Shown here piece after piece: positions 1 to 8,860 of a stretch of 64,000 nucleotides of DNA. Both the position numbers and the translations under genes were made by a program. The notes below the pieces were generated by a model, which made no database searches, was not told where the DNA came from, and saw only the letters and a program-made list of their open reading frames with translations. Source of the stretch: an uncultured Coprococcus sp. (GTDB lineage Bacteria; Bacillota; Clostridia; Lachnospirales; Lachnospiraceae); NCBI GenBank assembly GCA_934277375.1, contig CAKQTZ010000007.1, positions 62,001 to 126,000 on the forward strand, read 5' to 3'. How positions within the stretch are numbered: the stretch's first letter is position 1; each line of letters begins with the position of its first letter.

Positions 1-1198
1 CGTCCTTTACCTCAAGTCCGTTGAGGAAATCTGAGTTGATGAGCACTCCCGTTGCCACATCTGTAAATGCAGCTTCATTTATATCTACTTCCTCGCCATC
101 CTTTGCAACTACCTGGATGAGTGGAAGTCCGAACTTCTTTGCAAATTCCCAGTCTCTGTCATCATGTGCAGGAACCGCCATGATCGCACCTGTTCCGTAG
201 CTCATAAGTACATAATCTGATACGTAAATTGGGATCTCCTTGCCGTTTACCGGATTGATAGCTGTGAGTCCGTCTATACATACACCGGTCTTATCCTTCG
301 CAAGCTCTGAACGCTCGAAGTCGCTCTTCTTTGCTGCCTGCTCACGATATGCCTCGATGTCTGACCAGTTGCCAATCTCATCCTTGTACTTGTCAAGGAT
401 TGGATGCTCTGGTGAAACTACCATATATGTTACTCCGAACAGTGTATCGCATCTTGTTGTATATATGCGGAGCTTGTCCTCTTTGCCCTTTACTGAGAAA
501 TCTACCTCAGCTCCTGTTGAACGTCCGATCCAGTTCTTCTGTGAAACCTTTACACGCTCAATGTAATCCACGCCGTCAAGTCCCTCGATGAGCTTGTCTG
601 CGTAATCTGTGATCTTGAGCATCCACTCAGACTTAACCTTGCGGACAACCTCGCTGCCACAACGCTCACATACGCCGTTGACAACCTCCTCATTTGCAAG
701 ACCAACCTTACATGATGTACACCAGTTGATAGGCATCTCCTTCTTGTATGCGAGACCAGCCTTGAAAAGCTTAAGAAATATCCACTGTGTCCACTTGTAG
801 TATTCAGGATCTGTTGTGTTGATCTCTCTGTCCCAGTCGAATGAGTATCCAAGTGAGTGGAGCTGTTTCTTGAATCTTGCAACATTTGTCTTGGTTACTT
901 CCTTTGGATGGATCTTGTTCTTGATCGCATAGTTCTCTGTAGGGAGACCAAATGCATCCCATCCCATTGGATACAGAACGTTGTAGCCCTGCATTCTTCT
1001 CTTTCTTGCTACTATGTCCAGCGCTGTATATGGTCTTGGGTGACCTACGTGAAGTCCCTGTCCTGATGGGTATGGGAACTCAACTAACGCATAATACTTT
1101 GGTTTTGAATAATCATCTGTAGCAGCAAATGCCTTGTTGTCATCCCAGACCTTCTGCCACTTTCCTTCAACGACTTTGTGGTTGTATGTCTCAGCCAT
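1..1198 (-). CDS. leuS: Leucine-tRNA ligase, N-terminal part (cut by window edge)
   Basis: Cytoplasmic class I aminoacyl-tRNA synthetase that charges tRNA-Leu with leucine using ATP. About 399 residues are present and the C-terminal half lies beyond base 1. The HIGH-type signature appears as [14 protein letters not shown] near residue 50. It is followed by [12 protein letters not shown], by a zinc-type Cys cluster (CTSC ... CERCG, about residues 160-185), and by the start of the CP1 editing domain ([11 protein letters not shown]). The start at 1198 is fixed by [15 protein letters not shown], typical of bacterial LeuRS, and by an AAGGAGG ribosome binding site at 1210-1216. No T-box leader is visible upstream, although many Firmicute leuS genes have one. 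Identification is secure. Confidence 0.97.
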   Translation of the reverse strand, partial: MAETYNHKVVEGKWQKVWDDNKAFAATDDYSKPKYYALVEFPYPSGQGLHVGHPRPYTALDIVARKRRMQGYNVLYPMGWDAFGLPTENYAIKNKIHPKEVTKTNVARFKKQLHSLGYSFDWDREINTTDPEYYKWTQWIFLKLFKAGLAYKKEMPINWCTSCKVGLANEEVVNGVCERCGSEVVRKVKSEWMLKITDYADKLIEGLDGVDYIERVKVSQKNWIGRSTGAEVDFSVKGKEDKLRIYTTRCDTLFGVTYMVVSPEHPILDKYKDEIGNWSDIEAYREQAAKKSDFERSELAKDKTGVCIDGLTAINPVNGKEIPIYVSDYVLMSYGTGAIMAVPAHDDRDWEFAKKFGLPLIQVVAKDGEEVDINEAAFTDVATGVLINSDFLNGLEVKD

Positions 1199-1337
1199 TT
1201 TTGAAAATGCCTCCTTGAAATTGTTCTTTGATATCTTTAATATCAATCAATTTTTGATAATTCTGATGCTTTATGCCTTGATCATTATCTGTTCAGGCTG
1301 TAGCGTATTTTCAGCCTTATTCTCTCTAATCTTAACT

Positions 1338-1365
1338 ATATTAGCATATAAGCTGTGTTTTTCAA
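1338..1365 (-). promoter_or_regulatory. Candidate leuS promoter
   Basis: On the minus strand TTGAAA (1360-1365) and TAATAT (1338-1343) are separated by 16 bp, giving a leader of roughly 130 nt before the leuS start. The spacing is right, but the match is moderate in an AT-rich stretch. Inference only. Confidence 0.35.
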
Positions 1366-1461
1366 ACTGTTTTTTAGTATATACCCTGCATATTCTTTGT
1401 ACGCCCTGTTCTGCTGATTTGGGCTTTGATCTCATTTTCTGCATATCACAAACTGCAATTC

Positions 1462-1962
1462 TTATTCAAATACTTTTTTGATGCTGTCATAGTGAAGAAA
1501 GATGCCCTGCTCTGCATATTCTTTTATCTCATCCAAAGTTGCCAGCTTAAAACCGTCAGTCTCTGCCTCCTGAGGTCTGACATCATCTTCTGTAAAATCA
1601 CCTGTGAACTTGTACACGTCCACAAAGTAGTTATCTTTCTCTTCCGGGTTATCTCTTCTATATGTAAACTGCAGACCACCATCGAAATCACTTACATCTA
1701 TACCAGTCTCCTCTATAACTTCTCTTCTGACAGCCTCTATGGACGACTCTCCCGCCTGCACTCCGCCGCCGGATACCTCCCACCAGCCTGCTGCCCATGC
1801 CTTTGTCATGACGCGCTTTGTTATCAGGTACTTTCCATCTCTGTTCTGGAGCACACCGAGCACTGTGAGGTGATAATCCCCCGGCTGCATATTCCAGTCA
1901 TTTCTCTTCATAGTGCGCCCTGTCGGCTGCTTGTTCACATCGTAAATATCCCAGTATTCCAT
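1462..1962 (-). CDS. Nudix hydrolase
   Basis: Predicted cytoplasmic pyrophosphohydrolase of 166 residues acting on a nucleoside diphosphate-X substrate. The Nudix box Gx5Ex7REUxEExGU is complete: it begins at GGVQAGE (about residue 67) and ends with REVIEETGI. The N-terminal MEYWDIYDVNKQPTGR resembles the isopentenyl-diphosphate isomerase-like/YfcD branch of Nudix proteins (WDxYDxNxxPTG), so an IDI-like or housecleaning role is possible, but substrate cannot be read from sequence. It sits upstream of leuS on the same strand with about 260 nt between them, so co-transcription is uncertain. Confidence 0.9.
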   Translation of the reverse strand: MEYWDIYDVNKQPTGRTMKRNDWNMQPGDYHLTVLGVLQNRDGKYLITKRVMTKAWAAGWWEVSGGGVQAGESSIEAVRREVIEETGIDVSDFDGGLQFTYRRDNPEEKDNYFVDVYKFTGDFTEDDVRPQEAETDGFKLATLDEIKEYAEQGIFLHYDSIKKVFE

Positions 1963-2072
1963 CTCTGATTGTCCTCTTTCTTCTTCGTATTTATTCCATA
2001 TTCCGAATTATATGCCAGATTGTCATTATTCGCAACCAACTCCAGCATAAAAGACGACTTTCAGCAAACTTG

Positions 2073-2102
2073 TTTACTACGAAACTTAAGCTGTGGTACA
2101 AT
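2073..2102 (+). promoter_or_regulatory. Candidate promoter for the methyltransferase gene
   Basis: TTTACT (2073-2078) and TACAAT (2097-2102) with an 18-bp spacer lie about 50 bp before the start at 2151. The -10 is good and the -35 weak. Confidence 0.4.
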
Positions 2103-2150
2103 CTAATCTGTTATCATGAGATTTGACCAGCTATGGCTGAAGGAGGAAAC

Positions 2151-3020
2151 ATGAACGCTTATGAAGTATTCGCCAGCGTCTATGACGAACTCATGGACAA
2201 CATTCCATACGATGACTGGTGCACATATATAATAGAAGTTTTAAAAAAATATGGAGTGAACGAAGGTCTTATATGCGAACTCGGCTGCGGCACCGGTGAG
2301 ATCACTGAGAGGCTGTCGGCTGCAGGATATGACATGATAGGTATCGACAATTCATATGAGATGCTTGAAATGGCAAATGAAAAAAAGATCGATACCGGGC
2401 ATGAATCCATCTTATACCTTATGCAGGACATGAGGGAATTTGAGCTTTTCGGCACAGTTAATGCCATCGTGTGCGTGTGCGACAGCATCAACTACCTTAC
2501 TGAGCTTTCAGATATAACCCAGGTATTCCGGCTTGCGAATAACTATCTTGAATCAAGGGGCATATTTGTCTGTGACTTTAAGACACGCCACTATTTCAGG
2601 GATGTGGTTGCAGACAGCACCATAGCGGAGGACAGGGACGATGTAAGTTTTATATGGGATAACTACTACGATACAGAAACTGATATCAACGAGCTTACCC
2701 TCAGTCTTTTTCTTCCTGAAAATCCAGTTCCGACAAATAAAGCAGCAAATGTCCATACGGACAGTGCATCATCATACAACTCAACGTATAATGAGTACTC
2801 GGATGTTTCTGATGATGAATGTCCATTATACAGAAAATATCAGGAATTCCATTATCAGCGCGGACTCACCCTTGAGGACATGAGAAAGTGCGTCGCTGAT
2901 TCGGGCATGGAGCTTGTCGCCATGTATGATGCATTTACATTTGAGCCCGCCACAGATTCAAGTGAACGTGTATACGTGGTTGCCAGAGAGACACACCAGG
3001 ATAACAAACACTATGAATAG
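2151..3020 (+). CDS. Class I SAM-dependent methyltransferase
   Basis: Predicted S-adenosylmethionine-dependent methyltransferase of 289 residues with a Rossmann fold. SAM motif I reads CELGCGTGEITERL (about residues 43-56), followed by GIDNSYEML at the end of strand beta 2. The C-terminal region (FxFEPATDSSERVYVVARE) matches the common Firmicute family annotated simply as class I SAM methyltransferase; the substrate is unknown. The start at 2151 is chosen over an in-frame ATG at 2133 because AGGAGG at 2141-2146 serves 2151. It lies upstream of hslO on the same strand, with 155 bp between them. Confidence 0.88.
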   Translation: MNAYEVFASVYDELMDNIPYDDWCTYIIEVLKKYGVNEGLICELGCGTGEITERLSAAGYDMIGIDNSYEMLEMANEKKIDTGHESILYLMQDMREFELFGTVNAIVCVCDSINYLTELSDITQVFRLANNYLESRGIFVCDFKTRHYFRDVVADSTIAEDRDDVSFIWDNYYDTETDINELTLSLFLPENPVPTNKAANVHTDSASSYNSTYNEYSDVSDDECPLYRKYQEFHYQRGLTLEDMRKCVADSGMELVAMYDAFTFEPATDSSERVYVVARETHQDNKHYE

Positions 3021-3076
3021 GCTTGTCTTATTCTGCACTTTATTATAGAATGTCAAGGATTATGTAAATATACTAC

Positions 3077-3093
3077 AGGCATTGTAAATGCCT
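3077..3093 (+). other. Short hairpin between methyltransferase and hslO
   Basis: AGGCATT and AATGCCT form a perfect 7-bp stem with a 3-nt loop. No T-tract follows, so it is at best a weak terminator or an RNA-stability element. Confidence 0.3.
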
Positions 3094-3175
3094 AGAACTT
3101 TGTGATCTTACTAGCATACTGACACACATCATATTTTCAAGTTTCACAATGCCACATTAAAGAAAGGTAACAAAC

Positions 3176-4060
3176 ATGAGCGATCATATAATACGAGGTA
3201 TGGCGGCGAACAATCAGGTGAGATTCTTTGCCGGAACAACAAGAGATATCGTGGAGACAGCCAGATCTATCCACAACACAAGCCCTGTAGCAACGGCTGC
3301 TCTGGGAAGGCTGCTCACAGCGGGCGCACTTATGGGTGCGCAGTGCAAAAACGAATCTGATGTACTTACACTTCAGATTCAGTGCAACGGTCCAATCGGC
3401 GGACTGACCGTAACTGCAGATGCACACTCCAGAGTCAAGGGTTATGTCAACAATCCAAATGTAATTCTCCACGCCAATGACAAAGGCAAGCTGGATGTTG
3501 CCAAGGCTCTTGATCTCGGCGTGCTGTCAGTCATCAAGGATATAGGTCTCAAGGAGCCTTATGTCGGTCAGACACAGCTTGTCTCCGGTGAGATCGCTGA
3601 GGATCTGACTTACTACTTTGCAACATCAGAACAGATTCCTACATCAGTTGCACTTGGCGTTCTTATGGAAAAGGATAACACAGTAAAACAGGCAGGTGGA
3701 TTCATCATCCAGCTCATGCCATTTGCATCGGATGAACTCATCGATGTCCTCGAAAAGAGACTGAACGAATTCTCCTCCATCACAAGTTTGCTTGATGCGG
3801 GAAAGACTCCTCTCGATATCATCAAGGATGTATTCGAGGGATATGATGTGGTCGTAACCGACGAACTGCCTACAGAGTGGCACTGCAACTGCAGCAAGGA
3901 AAGATACTACAACGCAGTACTCAGCCTTGGAAAGAAAGAAATTGCAAGTCTTCTTGAGGAGGGCGAACCTATCGAGGTCAACTGCCAGTTCTGCAACTCT
4001 CATTACAAGTTTTCACCTGACGAACTTAAGGAGATGCTGCTTAAAGCATCCGCCAGATAG
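3176..4060 (+). CDS. hslO: Hsp33 redox-regulated chaperone
   Basis: Cytoplasmic holdase chaperone of 294 residues, activated when oxidative stress plus unfolding releases its zinc. The zinc-binding CxC...CxxC set is intact near the C-terminus (WHCNC, about residue 238, and NCQFC, about residue 270), spaced as in the family. The N-terminal domain begins MSDHIIRGMAANNQVRFFAG, typical of clostridial Hsp33. Length matches the usual 290-300. AGAAAGG about 9 nt upstream supports the start. Confidence 0.96.
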   Translation: MSDHIIRGMAANNQVRFFAGTTRDIVETARSIHNTSPVATAALGRLLTAGALMGAQCKNESDVLTLQIQCNGPIGGLTVTADAHSRVKGYVNNPNVILHANDKGKLDVAKALDLGVLSVIKDIGLKEPYVGQTQLVSGEIAEDLTYYFATSEQIPTSVALGVLMEKDNTVKQAGGFIIQLMPFASDELIDVLEKRLNEFSSITSLLDAGKTPLDIIKDVFEGYDVVVTDELPTEWHCNCSKERYYNAVLSLGKKEIASLLEEGEPIEVNCQFCNSHYKFSPDELKEMLLKASAR

Positions 4061-4104
4061 AACAATAATATTGTACACTTTTTTATCATATACTATAGCT
4101 CAAA

Positions 4105-4133
4105 TCAGGCTGCCAATATTATTGACAGCCTGA
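4105..4133. terminator. Hairpin between convergent hslO and ABC genes
   Basis: An inverted repeat with arms TCAGGCTG and CAGCCTGA, extended inward after one mismatch by CAAT/ATTG, closes on a 3-nt loop. It sits between two converging transcription units and could end both, but the T-tracts on either side are poor. Confidence 0.5.
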
Positions 4134-4163
4134 AAGTTTATAGCAATATACCGTTATATCTTT

Positions 4164-4826
4164 TTACACAATTCTTCCATCACTTATAGTAATCTTACGA
4201 TCACACAAATCTGCTACATCATTGTCATGAGTTATAATTACAATAGTCATTCCTCTCTGGTTTAAAATTTTAAATAAATTCATTATTTCAAGAGATGTCT
4301 TAGAATCCAATGCTCCCGTGGGTTCATCCGCCAATAATACTTTAGGATCATGTACAATCGCCCTGGCAATTGCTACTCTCTGTTTCTGACCTCCTGACAG
4401 ATTTTTTACAAATTTATCACCATATTCATTCATCTGAACAGAGTCCAGAACTTTTTTTACTTTATTTTTTTTATTTTTAATTTTCTCTGCAGAAAAATCC
4501 AGTGGAAGCATAACATTTTCCATTACTGTCATATCCTCAATTAATGCATAATCTTGCATTACAATACCGATTTTTGAGTTTCTTATTTTTGCACTTTCTT
4601 TATCTTTCATCTCTTTTATCAGCACAGAATCCAGTATATATTCTCCCGACTCATATGAATCAATACACCCTAATATATGCAGTAAACTTGACTTTCCTGC
4701 CCCTGATCTCCCTACTATTGCAACCATTTCCTGATCCTCAATTTTCAGAGAAATATCATGCAAAGCACAAAATTCATTATTCTGTCCCCTGTTATATATT
4801 TTTACAATATTATTTACTTCTATCAT
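4164..4826 (-). CDS. ABC transporter ATP-binding protein (MacB/LolD type)
   Basis: Nucleotide-binding subunit of 220 residues for an exporter of the MacB/LolD/antimicrobial-peptide class. Walker A is GRSGAGKSS (about residue 38), the signature is LSGGQKQR (about 143), Walker B is VLLADEPTGALDS, and the switch His is in IITHD. It is the last gene of a three-gene operon after two FtsX-type permeases (15-bp gap). The operon is divergent from an agr-like quorum-sensing set, which suggests peptide export or self-protection under cell-density control (inference). Composition is clearly more AT-rich than hslO next door. Confidence 0.93.
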   Translation of the reverse strand: MIEVNNIVKIYNRGQNNEFCALHDISLKIEDQEMVAIVGRSGAGKSSLLHILGCIDSYESGEYILDSVLIKEMKDKESAKIRNSKIGIVMQDYALIEDMTVMENVMLPLDFSAEKIKNKKNKVKKVLDSVQMNEYGDKFVKNLSGGQKQRVAIARAIVHDPKVLLADEPTGALDSKTSLEIMNLFKILNQRGMTIVIITHDNDVADLCDRKITISDGRIV

Positions 4827-4840
4827 ATTTTGCCCCCTCT

Positions 4841-6121
4841 CTATCTTTCATCAACCAACAATTGTTTTGCTGTCGCCCTATTAACTATTAGACTAGGAAT
4901 CACCCATGCGAGGAATATATAAATGAGACTTACTGCTATCATTATGCATACTTGCAACCACCCTAATTGAAATGCAGATGTTTTCAACCTCCCCGAAATT
5001 TTCATTACTAACAATGACAACAACACCAAAGAAAATGCAATTATCGTTGCCATCGCCGATTCACATATACTGATCAAAGAACATTTTTTCCATGACAATC
5101 CACACATATAATATATTGCATAGTTTTTTAACTGTCTTTTGACTGTAATGACATTTATACTGATTGACGCTATCAACACAAATATAAGAATACATGCAAA
5201 AACAGGAAAATAAATTTTCAATTCCTGGAATACATAATCTAAACTCGCCTTATTCATTTGTTTTAAATCATATACCCTGTTTATGATTGAATATCGTTTG
5301 AGATATTCCGTGTCGTTTTTTATAATATCATCAGATATGCTTTCATCATAAGTTATGATTGTGCATCCCTGCATCTGTTTCTGAAAGCCATATTCAGGAC
5401 TAATTCTGTAATTAAGTTCTTTAAATTTACCGTATTCTTGCCCAGAAAGTATCTGCTCATCTGAAAAAATCAACACAACATTACCATCTTCCATATCATA
5501 ATCATAAGTATAGAAACAATCACGGCAGTCACCATTAGCTTCCTCTACCATATTTTCATAATAAAGATTTTCTCTGTTATTTATAATACCTATAACCTTT
5601 GCCTTTACTGACGGCCCCTCTATACCCGTGGTAACTGTTATAATATCCCCTACTTTAACATCAGATTTATTATAAGTAATTACCACGTCCAGAATATCCT
5701 TGTCTGGTGTTATATCGCTAAACCATCTACCTTCCTTCATCGATATATTATCCATGGCATTTATTACATCCCCGCTATAGCACAATGCAGTAACGCTTTC
5801 TTTTATCTCACTTGAAGAAACTGACCATAGCATTTCAACAGATAACACATTTCTTATATTTGGAAAAAGTTCTTTTAATTCTGCGCTATCCTTTAGCAAT
5901 TCATAACTTCCATCCTCTGATTTCTTCTGTAGATTATATGATTCTATACAAATTCCTTTTTGTGTCAAATATGGGGATAATGCAGAATATTTTTTATATT
6001 TCAACTGTATTGCCGATGCTATAGTAATAACTACCCAAAACATCGCAATAAGTAAAATAACAATTAACATATTCATGACCGGATAACGCTTTAGATCTTT
6101 TATTGCCATCTTACATAACAT
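4841..6121 (-). CDS. FtsX-like ABC transporter permease, second of pair
   Basis: Integral membrane protein of 426 residues with the layout of a MacB-type permease: one N-terminal membrane helix (MNMLIVILLIAMFWVVITIASAI), a large extracytoplasmic domain (about residues 35-310), then three C-terminal helices. The C-terminal block, with short basic segments between helices, matches an FtsX domain. It starts 2 bp after the upstream permease stop, so translation is probably coupled. With its partner it would form the heterodimeric membrane part of the exporter powered by the ATPase at 4164-4826. Substrate unknown. Confidence 0.85.
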   Translation of the reverse strand: MLCKMAIKDLKRYPVMNMLIVILLIAMFWVVITIASAIQLKYKKYSALSPYLTQKGICIESYNLQKKSEDGSYELLKDSAELKELFPNIRNVLSVEMLWSVSSSEIKESVTALCYSGDVINAMDNISMKEGRWFSDITPDKDILDVVITYNKSDVKVGDIITVTTGIEGPSVKAKVIGIINNRENLYYENMVEEANGDCRDCFYTYDYDMEDGNVVLIFSDEQILSGQEYGKFKELNYRISPEYGFQKQMQGCTIITYDESISDDIIKNDTEYLKRYSIINRVYDLKQMNKASLDYVFQELKIYFPVFACILIFVLIASISINVITVKRQLKNYAIYYMCGLSWKKCSLISICESAMATIIAFSLVLLSLLVMKISGRLKTSAFQLGWLQVCIMIAVSLIYIFLAWVIPSLIVNRATAKQLLVDER

Positions 6122-6123
6122 CC

Positions 6124-7308
6124 TTACCTCTCCCCCAATTCTGTTTTTATATTTTCATTTGTCTGTCTTATAATCATAAATCCCAATACTACCAAAGAAA
6201 CTATCATATATATTTCTGCCATGATTACATATGTATGGATATTATACGAATTCGATATATACTCAAACGACCTACTCAACCAGGGCATTAATCCAAAGTG
6301 ATATATTAAAGTTCCTACTGTAAACATAATAAATGATACAATCATACACTCAAAAACATATATTATACGGGCCATATTCAACGTCATCCCACATAATCTA
6401 TAAATCACTATATTTCTTTTTCTCTTTAACATAACATATTGATACAGAATTGATACAACAAGTGCTGATAAGGCAAATAGCCCAATACACATAACCAATA
6501 ATAAATTATAAAATCGATCACTATCTATATCCTTTATATTTATATCTGGAAGTTGTACATATTCTGCAAACACATTTAAAAAGGCTTCCTTGATTGTATA
6601 ATATTTATTTGAAGTAATAGCATGCGTAAATTCAAAAGAAATTCTTTGTATGTAAATATCATCCGATACTGTAGTTATTGGGACCATCGGAATCGTAGAA
6701 TATGACTCTACATGACCAATACAAATATATTTTTTTCCATCAACTATATATGTTCCATCATTCTGCTCTCCATATTTTTTGACCCATTCTACTGCCTCAC
6801 CATCATAACTATCTTCCCTTAAAATATTTGCAAGACACACATTTTTTTCTTTATCAAAATCTTCCTGTACAAAATATCTTCCATCAACAAGAATGCTGCT
6901 TTCTTTCATCTTCTGTTCTATCGGAGCCACACAGATTTTCCCATCATTTAAAGCAAACGGGAGACTCTCTTCCAACAACGAATTATCAATTGCTGCTACT
7001 TTCGTTTTGTCATTCTGAAATCTTCCACCAAGATAAATTGTACAATCACTCAACACCCCAGGGTCTAAGTTTGTTAATATCTGCAGCACCGCTCCCTTTG
7101 TAACTGTCGTCCTTGTGGGGTCTTTAAAATCTATGGAAAATTCTTTAGTATCCTGCATCTCATCCACTTTCTTCTGTTCCAAATGATGATAGAAACCAAA
7201 TGCAAACTCGATAATTATTGTTGAACTAATGATGCTTAAAACCATCAAAAAAAATATTATCTTTTCATTTTTTATAAATGACTTTAAATTTATAAATACA
7301 TATTTCAT
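6124..7308 (-). CDS. FtsX-like ABC transporter permease, first of pair
   Basis: Integral membrane protein of 394 residues: one N-terminal helix (residues about 17-36), an extracytoplasmic domain (about 40-265), and three C-terminal helices, again MacB/FtsX-like. First gene of the exporter operon; AGGAGA just upstream (complement of 7316-7321) supports the ATG at 7308. Sequence similarity to its partner at 4841-6121 is low by eye, so the two look like an old pair rather than a recent duplication. Strongly AT-rich codon use. Confidence 0.83.
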   Translation of the reverse strand: MKYVFINLKSFIKNEKIIFFLMVLSIISSTIIIEFAFGFYHHLEQKKVDEMQDTKEFSIDFKDPTRTTVTKGAVLQILTNLDPGVLSDCTIYLGGRFQNDKTKVAAIDNSLLEESLPFALNDGKICVAPIEQKMKESSILVDGRYFVQEDFDKEKNVCLANILREDSYDGEAVEWVKKYGEQNDGTYIVDGKKYICIGHVESYSTIPMVPITTVSDDIYIQRISFEFTHAITSNKYYTIKEAFLNVFAEYVQLPDINIKDIDSDRFYNLLLVMCIGLFALSALVVSILYQYVMLKRKRNIVIYRLCGMTLNMARIIYVFECMIVSFIMFTVGTLIYHFGLMPWLSRSFEYISNSYNIHTYVIMAEIYMIVSLVVLGFMIIRQTNENIKTELGER

Positions 7309-7369
7309 TGCCAGGGTCTCCTATTAAATAATCGCATCCTTGTAAATCATGCCATATGTTTAGTATAGT

Positions 7370-7400
7370 TTTATACTAATATGTTTTTTTTTACTTACAA
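7370..7400 (-). promoter_or_regulatory. Candidate promoter of the ABC exporter operon
   Basis: On the minus strand TTGTAA (7395-7400) and TATAAA (7370-7375) are 19 bp apart. An inverted repeat TAGTATA/TATACTA (7361-7378) overlaps the -10. The LytTR-type repeats at 7408-7449 lie immediately upstream of this -35, so the same site could serve both divergent operons. Inference. Confidence 0.35.
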
Positions 7401-7407
7401 GCACCTT

Positions 7408-7449
7408 GGTCATGAACGACATTTTTCTGGTCACAATCGACATTTTCCG
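7408..7449 (+). promoter_or_regulatory. LytTR-type direct-repeat operator
   Basis: Two tandem 21-bp units, at 7408-7428 and 7429-7449, match at 16 of 21 bases and share the core CGACATTTT (7417-7425 and 7438-7446). A 9-bp core plus 12-bp spacer, giving a 21-bp period, is the arrangement bound by AgrA/ComE-type LytTR regulators (family knowledge). The repeats stand just upstream of the kinase promoter, and the likely regulator is encoded at 8861-9601. Confidence 0.65.
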
Positions 7450-7461
7450 CCATTATCTACG

Positions 7462-7490
7462 TCACATATTTTATTTATATCTGCTATAAT
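7462..7490 (+). promoter_or_regulatory. Promoter of the agr-like operon
   Basis: A perfect TATAAT at 7485-7490 is paired with only a poor -35 (TCACAT, 7462-7467), a pattern typical of activator-dependent promoters; the direct repeats end 15 bp before the -35. The start codon at 7522 follows about 25 nt after the probable transcription start. Confidence 0.6.
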
Positions 7491-7521
7491 ATATATAATT
7501 ATTTTTGAGGGGGACAATTAT

Positions 7522-8856
7522 ATGAATTATATATGGGAATTATTTATTGATTTACTTGGGACATTCCTTTTTTTTATATTTGTAAATGGAAAACTGGCAA
7601 AAAAAGAGACACCCCATCCCTACTTCAAACAGATCATTGCTTGCACTATCATTTCTATCATCTTGTGGATTATGAATATATACAACATGCCTACCATAAT
7701 AACAATACTTTCTATTCTCATTTTATTTCATTACATATATGTGGAAATCTTTTTTTCAACTTCTCATATTGTAAAATTCTTTTGGGTAGTCATCTTTGCA
7801 ATGACGTCCATTTTTGCAGAAGCACTTACTACAATCATTTCCACCCAGATTTTTCACATAGAGTTATCTAAAGAACTAGTGGGCGGAACACTGAGAATTC
7901 CATTTACATTGCTGTACATGCTGCTTATCACTGTATTTATCATTATACTATTATGTTTTTCATCCAGAACATTCAAACTTAATTTTATAGAGAAGATAAG
8001 TTTTATCTTTATATCCTTATTGTGTATAGTAATAGAAAATCTTATTGTCGTAACTCAGACAATTAAGTACAAAAACCATATACGGCTGCTTACAAACACC
8101 ATATATATAGTTTTCTTTCTTGTTTTAGCATTATTTGTGGCACTCACTGTATATGTATATCAACTTGGGATTCAACGAGAAAAAATTCTCCAATTATCGA
8201 AAGAACAGATTATTACCGACATGGAAAATAAACAATATGAACAGGTTATAAGCTCAATTACTGAACTCAGATATTTGAAACATGATATTTATAATCATCT
8301 TAACGCTTTAAATACATTGCTATCCAATCAAGATTATATAAAAGCTCAGCATTATATACATGAATTATCTGACTCAATAGAATCTGACCATTATATATTA
8401 ACCAGTGGTAATTCTACCATGGACAGTATTCTCACAAACAAATTTATACAATGCAAATCGTGTGGAATTAAAGTCAACTACTCTGTCTTTTTACCAGAAT
8501 GTATACCTCTTTCTGATATTGAGATATGTTCCATTATCGGCAATCTGTTTGACAATGCAATTGAGGCTTGCTTAAGAATATCTAACAGTGATGAAAAATG
8601 TATAGACCTAAGTATAAAACCCTTCCAGCAAATGTTATCAATCATGATATCAAATACCTCTGATGGCATATATATCACCCACAAGTCACACACTTTTGCA
8701 TCAAGGAAAACTGAATTGTCCAATATAAATCACGGACTTGGGTTATCCCGTATAGAAACCATAGTAAAAAAACATAACGGAATGATGGACATCACTCCAT
8801 TAAAAGAAAATTTCACTTTATCTATACTGCTACCATTATATGAAAGCGAGGCATAA
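7522..8856 (+). CDS. AgrC-like sensor histidine kinase (GHKL)
   Basis: Membrane receptor kinase of 444 residues, predicted to sense a secreted peptide and phosphorylate the regulator encoded next. The N-terminal 210 residues form about six hydrophobic helices with short loops. The catalytic part has the HPK10 H-box LKHDIYNHLNAL (His254), the N-box IIGNLFDNAIEA (about 341-352) and the G-box HGLGLSRIE (about 403). ATG at 7522 is preferred because GAGGGGG at 7507-7513 precedes it; an in-frame ATG at 7381 lies upstream of the promoter elements. The regulator start follows 4 bp after the stop. Confidence 0.9.
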   Translation: MNYIWELFIDLLGTFLFFIFVNGKLAKKETPHPYFKQIIACTIISIILWIMNIYNMPTIITILSILILFHYIYVEIFFSTSHIVKFFWVVIFAMTSIFAEALTTIISTQIFHIELSKELVGGTLRIPFTLLYMLLITVFIIILLCFSSRTFKLNFIEKISFIFISLLCIVIENLIVVTQTIKYKNHIRLLTNTIYIVFFLVLALFVALTVYVYQLGIQREKILQLSKEQIITDMENKQYEQVISSITELRYLKHDIYNHLNALNTLLSNQDYIKAQHYIHELSDSIESDHYILTSGNSTMDSILTNKFIQCKSCGIKVNYSVFLPECIPLSDIEICSIIGNLFDNAIEACLRISNSDEKCIDLSIKPFQQMLSIMISNTSDGIYITHKSHTFASRKTELSNINHGLGLSRIETIVKKHNGMMDITPLKENFTLSILLPLYESEA

Positions 8857-8860
8857 TAAT

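Noticed and set aside
1199..1461. T-box leader for leuS
   Set aside because: No GGTACC-type core or stem I text is present, though a T-box was expected for this gene.
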